DNA of 64,000 nt. Source: Streptomyces malaysiensis subsp. samsunensis. GTDB lineage: Bacteria > Actinomycetota > Actinomycetes > Streptomycetales > Streptomycetaceae. How positions within the stretch are numbered: the first letter of the stretch is position 1; every line of letters begins with the position of its first letter. The translations under genes were made by a program, and so were the position numbers. The notes under the pieces were generated by a model. It did no database searches and was not told where the DNA came from. It worked only from the letters and a program-made list of their open reading frames with translations. Of this stretch, positions 26,921 to 35,624 are shown one piece after another. The DNA is taken from positions 62,001 to 126,000 of the forward strand of contig NZ_JANIIC010000019.1 in NCBI RefSeq assembly GCF_024519315.1, read 5' to 3'.

Positions 26921-28921
26921 CTACGCCTCCTGGGCCTTGGCCGCCGTGTCGATGGCGGCCAGCGAGCGGCGCACCTGGTTGCGGTCGGTCGTGTACCAGA
27001 AGTCCGGCATGGACTTGCGGAGGAACGAGCCGTAGCGGGCCCGCTCGACCCGGGGATCCAGGACGGCGACAATGCCGCGGTCACCCGAAGCGCGCACGAG
27101 CCGGCCCGCGCCCTGGGCCATCAGCAGCGCGGCATGGGTCGCGGCGACGGCCATGAAGCCATTGCCCCCGGCCTCCTCCACCGCCTTCTGGCGGGCACTC
27201 ATCAGAGGGTCGTCGGGGCGGGGGAAGGGCACCCGGTCCATCACCACCAGCTGGCAGCTGGGCCCCGGCACATCGACGCCCTGCCAGAGGGACAACGTGC
27301 CGAACAGGCAGGTCTTGGCGTCGGCGGCGAAGGCGCGGATCAGCTCGCCCAGCGTCTCCTCGCCCTGGAGGAGGATGGGCATGTCGATACGCCCACGCAG
27401 CTCCTCCGCGGCCGCCTGGGCGGCGCGCATGGACGAGAACAGCCCGAGCGTGCGACCACCCGCGGCCTCGACCAGCTCGGTGAGCTCATCGAGCATATCG
27501 GCGCGGCTGCCGTCGCGGCCGGGCTGGGCGAGATGCTTGGCGACGTAGAGGATCCCCTGCTTCGAATAGTCGAAGGGCGAGCCGACGTCGAGGCCCTGCC
27601 AGCGCGGCGCGGTGTCCTCGCCGCCCTCCGGATCCTGCGGGCTCTCGGGGGCGAGACCGAGTGAGGCCGCCACCCCGTTGAAGTCCCCGCCCAGCTTGAG
27701 CGTGGCGGAGGTGAGGACGACGGACCGGTCTTCGAACAGCTTCTCGCGCAGCAGCCCCGAAACGGAGAGCGGGGCGACACGCAGCGAGGCCCCGAAGCGA
27801 TCGTGCCGCTCGTACCAGACCACGTCATACTCCGAGCCCTCGACGATCCGCTCGGCCACCTGGTGGATGGTCTCCACGGCGCCCAGCGCCTGCTTGCGGA
27901 CCGCGTCCTCGTCCTTGACCGAGGCGTCCCGCGTGGCGCCCAGCGCCGAGATCACCGTGCGGGCCGCGTCGCGCAACGCCATCAGCACATAGCCGAGGTC
28001 CTCGGGGATCTTCTCAAGGCGGCCGGGCAGCGCCAGCTCCATCAGCCGCTCGAAGCCCTCCGAGGCGGTCTGGAGGGCGTCCGCCGCCTGTTCCTTGACC
28101 AGCTTCGCGGCACGCCGCACGGCGCGGTTGACCTGGCCCGGGGTGAGCTCGCCACTGGCGACACCGGTGACCCGGGAGACCAGCTCATGGGCCTCGTCGA
28201 CGATCAGCACCTCATGGCTGGGCAACACGGGGGCGCCCTCGATGGCGTCGATGGCGAGCAGCGCGTGGTTGGTGACGACGACATCGGCGAGTTTGGCCCG
28301 CTCACGGGACGCCTCGGCGAAGCACTCCGCGCCATAGGCGCATTTGGACGCGCCGAGGCACTCCCGGGAGGTGACCGACACCTGGGCCCAGGCGCGGTCC
28401 GAGACACCGGGGGTCAGATCGTCCCGGTCGCCGGTCTCGGTCTCGTCCGACCAGTCGCGCAACCGCAGCAGGTCCTTGCCGAGCTTGCTGGTGGGCGCGG
28501 CGGCCTCGAACGGGTCGAAGAGGCCGGCCTCATCGGCGTCCTCCTGCGGAACGCCCTCGTGGAGCCGGTGCAGGCACAGATAGTTGGAGCGGCCCTTGAG
28601 CATGGCGAACTCGGGGCGGCGGCGCAGGATCGGGTGCAGCGCCTCCACGGTGCGGGGCAGATCGCGCTCGACGAGCTGCCGCTGGAGGGCGAGGGTCGCC
28701 GTGGCGACGACGACACGCTCACCGTGGGCGAGGGCGGGCACCAGATAGCCGAGGGACTTCCCGGTGCCGGTACCGGCCTGAACCAGCAGATGGGAGCTGT
28801 CGTCAATCGCCTCCGCCACGGCTTCGGCCATGGCGGTCTGACCAGGGCGCTCGGTACCGCCGACGGCGGTTACGGCGGCGTGCAGCAGATCGGCGAGTGG
28901 AGGCGAGGACGATTCAGTCAT
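26921..28921 (-). CDS. DinG/XPD-family ATP-dependent DNA helicase
   Basis: This superfamily 2 helicase has 666 residues and probably unwinds DNA with 5'-3' polarity. It has Walker A VQAGTGTGKSLGYL near residue 40 and the DEAH box LIVDEAHELVSRV. ITCGR-like motif V/VI regions (FGTLSLWQGVDVPGPSCQLVVMDRVPFPRPDDPL ... LMAQGAGRLVRASGDRG) are also present. The region between Walker A and DEAH has Cys residues (CLHRLHEG, CLGASKCAYGAECF) suited to an iron-sulfur cluster. The ATG at 28921 has only a weak ribosome-binding site. It is next to lexA, but I saw no SOS box before it. Confidence 0.88.
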   Translation of the reverse strand: MTESSSPPLADLLHAAVTAVGGTERPGQTAMAEAVAEAIDDSSHLLVQAGTGTGKSLGYLVPALAHGERVVVATATLALQRQLVERDLPRTVEALHPILRRRPEFAMLKGRSNYLCLHRLHEGVPQEDADEAGLFDPFEAAAPTSKLGKDLLRLRDWSDETETGDRDDLTPGVSDRAWAQVSVTSRECLGASKCAYGAECFAEASRERAKLADVVVTNHALLAIDAIEGAPVLPSHEVLIVDEAHELVSRVTGVASGELTPGQVNRAVRRAAKLVKEQAADALQTASEGFERLMELALPGRLEKIPEDLGYVLMALRDAARTVISALGATRDASVKDEDAVRKQALGAVETIHQVAERIVEGSEYDVVWYERHDRFGASLRVAPLSVSGLLREKLFEDRSVVLTSATLKLGGDFNGVAASLGLAPESPQDPEGGEDTAPRWQGLDVGSPFDYSKQGILYVAKHLAQPGRDGSRADMLDELTELVEAAGGRTLGLFSSMRAAQAAAEELRGRIDMPILLQGEETLGELIRAFAADAKTCLFGTLSLWQGVDVPGPSCQLVVMDRVPFPRPDDPLMSARQKAVEEAGGNGFMAVAATHAALLMAQGAGRLVRASGDRGIVAVLDPRVERARYGSFLRKSMPDFWYTTDRNQVRRSLAAIDTAAKAQEA

Positions 28922-29028
28922 AGGGCAGCCAGCCTACGGGGCGGCACCGACATCACTCCCGTCGGTGTGGTCGGTGACGGACGGTTTCGGCCGGGGTGGA
29001 GCTGGGACACGTCCCGCCTTCGTGGGAC

Positions 29029-29070
29029 GGGCGGATCCCCGCTTGGTGGGAGGGCGGATCCCCACTCGTG
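29029..29070. repeat. Two-copy 23-base direct repeat
   Basis: GGGCGGATCCCC begins at 29029 and again at 29052; both copies continue into a near-identical C-A/G-CT-n-GTGGGA. A third related arm (GTCCCGCCTTCGTGGGAC, itself a hairpin) precedes them at 29011-29028. The region lies between the helicase and acetyltransferase genes and may form hairpins. No role is known. Confidence 0.6.
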
Positions 29071-29179
29071 GGAACCGGGACCGGGCGAGCGGTGTATCAA
29101 CAGTGGAATCTCGCACAGAGCTCGCAGAGAACTTTCACAGAAGCCGACAGATCACGGGGGCACGGATGGTTGTGGAGGC

Positions 29180-29878
29180 TCACAGGACGTGTCGCAGGGC
29201 ACGGTCGCGCAGCATCAGCGCGGCGCGTTTGGCGGGGAGTTCGACTTCCGCGGAGAAGCGGAAGCCGGCGCCGAGGAAGGCGGCGACGGAGGGGGTGTTG
29301 CGGAGATCCGGTTCGGCCACGACCCGGGAGCAGGACGGACGATGTTCGAGGACGAGGTCGGCGGCCGCCCGGAGCAGGGTCGTCCCCAGACCACGGCCGC
29401 GATCGCTGACCCGGCCGATCAGCAGGTGGATACCCGTGTCGTGCGGCCGGGCGGGGTAGTACCGCGCAAGCGGGTCCAGATCGGCGCGGTACACCTCCCA
29501 GTAGCTCATCGGGACGCCGTCCAGGACACCCAGGCAGGGCACACTGCGGCCATCGCCGTCGAGCTGGTCCCCGAGGTGGCTCGCGGTGGTCTCCTCGGGG
29601 CCGTCGAGCTCCCAGAAGGCGGCGACGGACGGGTCGTTCATCCATTGGGCGATGAGCCGCAGATCGCGCCCGATGCGCACCGGGACAAGCTGGAAGGTGC
29701 CCAACGGGGTGCTGGTGGGCCCCCATTCGACGATGTGGTCGAGCAGATCCGGCCGGTCGTCGGCCTCCGGTCCGGTGAAGCCCACGTCGATGTGTGGCGC
29801 GACGTCCTCTTTCTGGCGCAGCCGCAGATCGATGGTGTCGTCGGTGCTGGAGCTCGCACTGGAGTCGGTGTGCGGCAC
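29180..29878 (-). CDS. Siderophore-type GNAT acetyltransferase (IucB/RhbD-like)
   Basis: The 232-residue acyltransferase probably acylates a (hydroxy)amine during siderophore assembly. The GNAT region (about 85-215) includes LIAQWMNDPSVAAFWELDGPEE, PMSYWEVYRADLDPLARYY and the acetyl-CoA loop GRVSDRGRGLGTTLLRA. GTG at 29878 is preceded by GAGAGGAGAG. It is the third gene of a minus-strand set after the aminotransferase and the NIS synthetase, 77 bases downstream of the latter. The N-terminal about 25 residues are Ser/Thr/Asp-rich. The identity of the acyl acceptor is not shown by the sequence. Confidence 0.82.
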   Translation of the reverse strand: MPHTDSSASSSTDDTIDLRLRQKEDVAPHIDVGFTGPEADDRPDLLDHIVEWGPTSTPLGTFQLVPVRIGRDLRLIAQWMNDPSVAAFWELDGPEETTASHLGDQLDGDGRSVPCLGVLDGVPMSYWEVYRADLDPLARYYPARPHDTGIHLLIGRVSDRGRGLGTTLLRAAADLVLEHRPSCSRVVAEPDLRNTPSVAAFLGAGFRFSAEVELPAKRAALMLRDRALRHVL

Positions 29879-29955
29879 GGCGACGCTCTCCTCTCGGGGG
29901 TCTCGGCACGTCAGGGGGACGTGGGGGGTGAGGGGCCTGATCGCGGGTCGCGGAG

Positions 29956-32364
29956 TCAAGCCATAGGAGGGACAGCAGGGGTGCCGGAAGGAGAGACAGA
30001 CATGGCGAGGGGGTTGTCGATGGTCACATAGACGGACTGGGTGTCCACCGGTCCCACCAGTTCGTCCAGGCCGCGCAGCCGGGTGAGCAGATTGGCCTTG
30101 CAGCGCAGGGTGGGCGCCTCCAGGAGCTGGGCGGGAAGCGGTGAGCGGGTACGCCCGGGGCCGGACGCGACCTCGGTGAGAAAGCGGCGGAACGCGGCCA
30201 GCAGGACGCGCTCCTCGACGAGTCGCTGGGACCCGAAGGCGCCGATCATTCCGAGGACGTTGTTGACACCCAGGTAGTAGGCGAACCGCTCGTCGATGAC
30301 CTCATCGGGGACGAAGGTGTCGCTGCGGCCGCCGATACCGGGCAGCCGACGCTGGAGTTCGGCGTGCCGGGACGTACGGAAGTAGTAGCCCTGGTTGTCC
30401 CGGTAGCGGCCGCCGACCGGCCAGCCGTCCGGGTCCAGCAGCACCAGCGTGTTCTGCTGGTGTGCCTCGAGCGCGATCCCGGCTTCCCCGTCCAGCCAGA
30501 GCACGGGGCGTACGACCGTGTGCAGATAGCGCAGGAACCACTCCGCGCCGACGGCCGCGGTGGAACGGCCGGTGCGAGCGGCCAGCCGGGCGACGATGTG
30601 GGCGAGCCGGGAGCGCATCACCGGCTGTCCGCGCCAGGGGCGCACCGCGAGGAGTCCGGCGACGCAGACGGCGTCGTCGCCGGGGCCGAACGGGTTGTGC
30701 CGGACGACAACGTCGATGCCGGTCAGGGGCTCGCCATCCGATCCGTCCACGGCGAGCCAGGCCGGGTCTCGGACGATGTCGAAGCCCGGGAAGCCGGGGA
30801 ATGCCGTCCGCCACTGCTCGGCCAGTCCGCTGCGGAGCAGCCGGTGCACCTCGACACCGCGGCGGAGTTCCTTACGGAGGTTCTCACGACGGGAGTTGGT
30901 GATTCGCAGACCAAGGGAGAGTTTCAGCATGGCGGGAGCGCCGGGCCGGTAGACGGTACGGACCGACGAGGTGGGATACCAGTCACCGCCGCACGGCCCG
31001 AGGTCGTGCAGCAGACCCGCGTCGAAGAGCGCGGCGACCTCCGGACGGTGCCGGATCTCGCGAGCCTGCCAGGGATGCAGCGGCAGGGGCACGGTACCGG
31101 TGGGCAGTTGGAGGCCGCTGCCCGCCAGGGAGAGGGCGAGCCGCTCGGCGGGCACGGTCCGGCCGCGCTCCGTCCAGGCCGACTCGCAGGCCAGTACGGA
31201 CCGGTCCGCCGCGATCCAGTGAAGGGGGAAGGAGCCACGCGATTCCGGTGAGCAGACGGTGGATTCGGCGTCGGAGAGGCCCTCGCGGCTCTTCGGCGTG
31301 GGATGCAGGGGGTGACCGAAGAGGAGGGATTGTTCGGCATTGAGAAACGGGGTGCCCGCACCGGGATCGGCGGGCATGGCCCGGCGGTGGGTGAGGAAGA
31401 GGGCGGTGCGTCGCACGGAGTCCGCGACACGGCCGACAAGTTCGGTGGCGTCCGCGTCGGGATCGTCCTGCCGCGCGGTGTACGCCGCCTCGCGGGTGAG
31501 CAGGGCCGCGAGGGTGACCGCGCCGACAGCGGGCGCGTCATGGGGGCCGTGCTCCAGCAGCGGCGGACCGAAGCGGTGCCAGCCGGTGGGCGACCAATAG
31601 CGCACCGGGACGAGGAGTACGGTTCCGCTGGCGGCGAGGGGGATGCGCAGGGTGTCCCTGTCGGGGCGCGCGAGACCGCGCTCACGTACCCAGCAGCGCA
31701 GCAGGTTCTCGACGGCCGCGGCGTCGGCCGCGGTCAGCGGGTCGGGGTCGTCGAGCGGATCCACGCCGACCTCAGGGGCGCGGCCGCCGGGCACCTCCTG
31801 GCCGTCGCGGTTCTGCCGGGGTACGGCCGTCGCGGCCAGTTGTGGTGCGGACGGCTCCTCAGCCGACGGCTCCGGGGTGGGCGGTTTCTCTCTGGCGGAT
31901 GGCTGGGGTGCGCCAGCGCCCGCTCCCGCTCCCGCCGCGCTGAGGAGCGGCGCCGTGGCGGGCCGCGCAATGGCGGGCGATGTCTTGGCGGACGACGTCG
32001 CCGGGGGCTGTGGCGCCGGGGCCGGGGCCGGTGGCACCGCCACCTCGGACGGTGGCACGGCCGCGGGGGACAGCGGCGCCGTGGGGGCAGATGGCACTGG
32101 CGCGAGCGGTGATGGCGGTGCCGGGGGCGCTGTCTGCTCTCCGGCGGCCGTCATGGCGGTGGACGGTGCCCTGACCGCCGACACCGCCGTGGGCGGGGCG
32201 GCCGGGGCGGGCGGTCTCGCCTCCTCAGCCGGAGGAGGCGCCGTGTGGGGCGAGTGCGGGAGAGGCGGCGGGGGGCCGGGGCGCGCGGAGTCGCCGGGGT
32301 TGGTCTGGGCGGGCACGGGCTGCGGGCGGGGAGACAAGGGGGTTCCCCCGGGGGTATGCGGCAT
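29956..32364 (-). CDS. IucA/IucC-family NIS siderophore synthetase
   Basis: NIS synthetases adenylate a carboxylic acid such as citrate and join it to an amine. In this 802-residue protein the catalytic core begins near residue 205 (DPLTAADAAAVENLLRCWV). It contains FGHPLHPTPKSREGLS, PLPLHPWQ, TSSVRTVYRPG, LKLSLGLRITNSRRENLRKEL and EAHQQNTLVLLD, all characteristic of the family. The first about 200 residues are a Pro/Ala-rich low-complexity extension. The ribosome-binding site at ATG 32364 is weak, so the true start may lie further in. It lies between the aminotransferase and the acetyltransferase genes. I saw no iron box in the region. Confidence 0.88.
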   Translation of the reverse strand: MPHTPGGTPLSPRPQPVPAQTNPGDSARPGPPPPLPHSPHTAPPPAEEARPPAPAAPPTAVSAVRAPSTAMTAAGEQTAPPAPPSPLAPVPSAPTAPLSPAAVPPSEVAVPPAPAPAPQPPATSSAKTSPAIARPATAPLLSAAGAGAGAGAPQPSAREKPPTPEPSAEEPSAPQLAATAVPRQNRDGQEVPGGRAPEVGVDPLDDPDPLTAADAAAVENLLRCWVRERGLARPDRDTLRIPLAASGTVLLVPVRYWSPTGWHRFGPPLLEHGPHDAPAVGAVTLAALLTREAAYTARQDDPDADATELVGRVADSVRRTALFLTHRRAMPADPGAGTPFLNAEQSLLFGHPLHPTPKSREGLSDAESTVCSPESRGSFPLHWIAADRSVLACESAWTERGRTVPAERLALSLAGSGLQLPTGTVPLPLHPWQAREIRHRPEVAALFDAGLLHDLGPCGGDWYPTSSVRTVYRPGAPAMLKLSLGLRITNSRRENLRKELRRGVEVHRLLRSGLAEQWRTAFPGFPGFDIVRDPAWLAVDGSDGEPLTGIDVVVRHNPFGPGDDAVCVAGLLAVRPWRGQPVMRSRLAHIVARLAARTGRSTAAVGAEWFLRYLHTVVRPVLWLDGEAGIALEAHQQNTLVLLDPDGWPVGGRYRDNQGYYFRTSRHAELQRRLPGIGGRSDTFVPDEVIDERFAYYLGVNNVLGMIGAFGSQRLVEERVLLAAFRRFLTEVASGPGRTRSPLPAQLLEAPTLRCKANLLTRLRGLDELVGPVDTQSVYVTIDNPLAMSVSPSGTPAVPPMA

Positions 32365-32463
32365 GGTGAGTGCGGCGCGGGCATCATGGCGTTCACGTCC
32401 TGGGCCCGGCGCCTGCCTCCTTCGGTGGTGCGATGGGGGTGCGGTCGTACGGTGCTGGGCGCG

Positions 32464-34083
32464 TCACCGGTGGTCTCCGGTGGACGGCGGGCCGAACGGG
32501 GCAGCGGTGGGCGGGAGTTCACGGGAGTGGGTTCCGGCGGTGCGGATCGACGCGTCCAGGGCGTCGGTGAGCCGGTCCAGGACGGCCTCTGTCTGCTCAT
32601 CGGTGATGGTGAGCGGAGGGAGAAGGCGGATCACCGCACCGTGGCGTCCGCCGAGTTCGACGATGAGCCCGCGCCGCAGGCACTCCTGCTGAACGGCCGC
32701 CGCGAGCGCGGGAGCGGCGGGCGGTGCCGCCGTACGCATGGCATCGGCGTATGGGGCTGCCTCACCCGGGGATGCCTCGTACGGGGCTCCCCCACCCGGA
32801 GATGCCTCGTACGGGGATGCCTCGTATGGGGTTGTGCCGCCCGGGGCTTCCTCGTGGTCGGGGTTCGCGACGGGTCCAGCCCCCGTTGGCGCAACTCCAG
32901 CTCCTGCCGCGAACCCAGCCTCCGGGGCGACCAGTTCAACGCCGATCATGAGGCCCCGGCCGCGCACGTCGCCGATCTGAGGCCGTCCGGCGGCGAATCC
33001 GCGCAGCCGCTCCAGCATCCGGCCGCCGACGGTTGCCGCGCGCTCGGCGAGGTTGTTCTGCCGGACATGGGCGAGGGTCGCCGCGCCCGCGGCCATCGCC
33101 AGTTGGTTGCCGCGGAAGGTGCCCGCGTGGGCTCCGGGCGGCCAGACGTCGAGGTCTTCCCGGTAGACCACGACGGCCAGCGGCAGGCCCCCTCCGATGG
33201 CCTTCGACAGCACCATCACATCGGGCTCCACCCCGCTGTGGTCGACCGCCCAGAAGGCCCCGGTGCGCCCGACGCCGGTCTGCACCTCGTCCGCGATGAG
33301 CGGGATGGAGCGGGCCGCGGTGATCTCGCGCATCCGGCGCAGCCAGCCGTCCGGTGCCGGGATCACCCCGCCCTCGCCCTGTACGGGTTCGAGGATCATC
33401 CCGGCCGGGTGGGGCGCACCGCCCTTCGGGTCGTCGAGCAGCTTCTCGGCCCAGTGCGCCGCGAGTTCGGCACCGCGCTCCCCGCCGACCCCGAACGGGC
33501 AGCGGTAGTCGTACGGAAAGGGCAGCCGGGTCACACCGGCCGCCATCACACCATCCGCCGGGGCGCCGCCGGAGGCGGCCAGCGCACCGGCCGTCATCCC
33601 GTGATAGGCCCCGGAGAAGGCGAGCAGACCGTCGCGCCCGGTGGCGGTGCGGACCAGTTTGAGCGCGGCCTCGACCGCGTCCGTGCCCGCCGGTCCGCAG
33701 AACTGCACCCGGGCGCGGGAGGCGAGTCCGGGCGGCAGGGTGGCGAACAGCTCGTCCGTGAAGGCGTCCTTGACCGGTGTGGCCAGATCCAGGACCTGAA
33801 GCGGTGCCTCCGAGTCCAGAACGGCCCGGATCGCGTCCAGCACCACCGGGTGGTTGTGCCCCAGGGCCAACGCCCCGGCCCCGGAAAGGCAGTCGAGATA
33901 GCGGCGGCCGTCGGCCCCCTCGACCGTCATGCCCCGGGCGCGCACCGGCACGATGGGCAACGCCCGGGCGTAGGTGCGGGCGGCCGACTCACGCAGCGCC
34001 TGGCGCCGCAGAATGCCCTGTGTGGCGCCGCCGTCGCCGGGGACGGCGGCCAGGGCCATCGGCGGGAGCTGGGTCACGGCCAC
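32464..34083 (-). CDS. PLP-dependent diaminobutyrate-type aminotransferase of the siderophore locus
   Basis: This class III aminotransferase probably makes 2,4-diaminobutyrate from aspartate semialdehyde. The 539-residue protein has the PLP site (LSKAIGGGLPLAVVVY, catalytic Lys), SGAYHGMTAG, and the Asp of LIADEVQTGVGRTG. It begins the three-gene siderophore set. It has an unusual insertion of about 70 residues within the C-terminal domain (around residues 375-445), low complexity with repeats of PYEASP. GTG at 34083 follows AGGAGGA with a nine-base spacer. The DABA decarboxylase that usually follows (RhbB) is not in the window. Confidence 0.85.
   Translation of the reverse strand: MAVTQLPPMALAAVPGDGGATQGILRRQALRESAARTYARALPIVPVRARGMTVEGADGRRYLDCLSGAGALALGHNHPVVLDAIRAVLDSEAPLQVLDLATPVKDAFTDELFATLPPGLASRARVQFCGPAGTDAVEAALKLVRTATGRDGLLAFSGAYHGMTAGALAASGGAPADGVMAAGVTRLPFPYDYRCPFGVGGERGAELAAHWAEKLLDDPKGGAPHPAGMILEPVQGEGGVIPAPDGWLRRMREITAARSIPLIADEVQTGVGRTGAFWAVDHSGVEPDVMVLSKAIGGGLPLAVVVYREDLDVWPPGAHAGTFRGNQLAMAAGAATLAHVRQNNLAERAATVGGRMLERLRGFAAGRPQIGDVRGRGLMIGVELVAPEAGFAAGAGVAPTGAGPVANPDHEEAPGGTTPYEASPYEASPGGGAPYEASPGEAAPYADAMRTAAPPAAPALAAAVQQECLRRGLIVELGGRHGAVIRLLPPLTITDEQTEAVLDRLTDALDASIRTAGTHSRELPPTAAPFGPPSTGDHR
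32735..32870. repeat. Coding tandem repeat in the aminotransferase gene
   Basis: Copies of GATGCCTCGTACGGGG and close variants recur at 32771, 32801 and about 32815, encoding the PYEASP-type repeats on the minus strand. The reading frame is preserved. Repeats like this arise by slipped-strand expansion. Confidence 0.7.
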
Positions 34084-34319
34084 GAGTCTCGGTCCTCCTG
34101 CTGCTGAACGCCCTCCGGCTGTCCCCCGTACGTACCAACGACGCGTAGGGCTCCGGATCACGGGCTCGGCGAAGATCCTTGTGGCCGGGAACCAAGGACC
34201 CGCTCGCAGCCGTCGTAGGCGGCACCGGCATAGTGGGATTCCACCCCATTGCCGGGGCGGTGCATGACAATTCCACACAGGCCGTAGAGCAGCTCAGAAC
34301 CTCAGGGGGAGTTCCACCC

Positions 34320-35495
34320 ATGCCATCCTCACGCCGACCCGCACTGGCCGTGGCCGCCATAGCCTCGGTTCTGGCGCTCACCGCGACCGCGTGCGACTCC
34401 TCGGACGACAACACCGACGCCAAGCCGACCGCGTCGTCGGAGCAGCAGGGCGTGGACGACATCAAGCTGCCCGACAATCTCAACGACAAGTTGAAGAATC
34501 TCGGCATCGATCTGGACCAGTGGAAGAACGGTGCCTGGAACAAGTGGGACAAGGACGACTGGCTGCGCGAGGCCGGTGACTTCATCAACCCGATCATCAA
34601 GGGTCTGTGGAAGCCGGACCGGATGCGCGACGCGCAGGAGCCCGACAAGCCGGTGGACGACAGCGACATCGCGGACGACCAGGGTGTGACCGACCCCGAT
34701 CCGCAGCCCGTCCAGGCCAAGGAGGTCGCCAGCCCGTACAGCGCCAATGTGCCTTACGCGGGCAAGGTGTTCTTCGACGGCCCCGAGGGCTCGATGGTCT
34801 GCTCCGCAACGGTGGTCGAGGACCCGGCGCACCCCGGCAAGTCCAACCTGGTGTGGACGGCGGGCCACTGCGTCCACGCGGGCAAGGGCGGCGGCTGGTA
34901 CAAGAACCTGATGTTCGTGCCCTCCTACAACGACGCGGGCAAGTCGCAGGCGGAGTTGGAGAACGCCACCAAGGAGGAGCTGGCTCCCAAGGGTGTCTGG
35001 TGGGCCGACTGGGCGCAGACCTCCTCGCAGTGGATCGACAGCGGCGCGGCCGTGGGCGGTAAGGGCGCTCCGTACGACTTCGCGGTGATGCATGTGAAGC
35101 CGGAGGTCAGCGGCGGCAAGTCGCTCGAGGAGACGGTGGGCGGCGCGCTGCCGGTCGACTTCAACGCCCCGGCGGTGAAGTCCATCGACGAGATCACGGC
35201 CACCGGCTACCCGGCCGCCCCGCCGTTCGACGGCCAGAAGATGAACCAGTGCGCGGATCAGCCGGGCCGCCTCTCCCTGGACGCCGAGCAGCCCACGATG
35301 TACCGCATCGGCTGCACCATGACCGCGGGTTCCTCCGGCGGTGGCTGGGTCGCCAAGGGCGCGGACGGCAAGCCGTCGCTGGTGTCCAACACCTCAATCG
35401 GTCCGTCCAACGCGACCTGGCTGGCGGGACCGCACCTCGGCCCGGAGGCGAAGGGCGTCTACACCGCGGTCAGCAAGAAGTTCGCAAGCCAGTGA
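34320..35495 (+). CDS. Exported trypsin-like serine peptidase (possible lipoprotein)
   Basis: The 391-residue exported protein has a hydrophobic signal segment (RRPALAVAAIASVLALTATAC) ending in Cys25, a lipobox-like site also used by Streptomyces lipoproteins. A Lys/Asp/Trp-rich helical region follows (about 45-110: LNDKLKNLGIDLDQWKNGAWNKW). A chymotrypsin-fold domain (about 140-391) has the catalytic His in VWTAGHCVH, Asp in PYDFAVMHV and Ser in TAGSSGGGW. The GSSGGGW form places it near V8/glutamyl-type peptidases. ATG at 34320 follows GGGGGAG. It is divergent from the siderophore genes and convergent with hflX. The substrate is unknown. Confidence 0.85.
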   Translation: MPSSRRPALAVAAIASVLALTATACDSSDDNTDAKPTASSEQQGVDDIKLPDNLNDKLKNLGIDLDQWKNGAWNKWDKDDWLREAGDFINPIIKGLWKPDRMRDAQEPDKPVDDSDIADDQGVTDPDPQPVQAKEVASPYSANVPYAGKVFFDGPEGSMVCSATVVEDPAHPGKSNLVWTAGHCVHAGKGGGWYKNLMFVPSYNDAGKSQAELENATKEELAPKGVWWADWAQTSSQWIDSGAAVGGKGAPYDFAVMHVKPEVSGGKSLEETVGGALPVDFNAPAVKSIDEITATGYPAAPPFDGQKMNQCADQPGRLSLDAEQPTMYRIGCTMTAGSSGGGWVAKGADGKPSLVSNTSIGPSNATWLAGPHLGPEAKGVYTAVSKKFASQ

Positions 35496-35530
35496 TCGGC
35501 TGAGCCGCCGACCTTAACGCACCGCATGGC

Positions 35531-35561
35531 GAGGGCCCGCCCCCGGAAATGGCGGGCCCTC
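35531..35561. terminator. Bidirectional terminator between the peptidase gene and hflX
   Basis: Perfect 11-base arms GAGGGCCCGCC and GGCGGGCCCTC with a nine-base loop, lying between convergent genes. Confidence 0.8.
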
Positions 35562-35624
35562 GTGGTGAATGGCTGTCGAGCCTGGCGCTGCCGACTCTCG
35601 GGACCGGCGCCGCCGACCTCGGGG

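Noticed and set aside
28922-29179. SOS box before the DinG-like helicase
   Set aside because: No GAAC-n4-GTTC-type site lies in the region upstream of the start at 28921.
34084-34319. Iron box upstream of the siderophore genes
   Set aside because: No TTAGGTTAGGCTAACCTAA-like palindrome is visible there.
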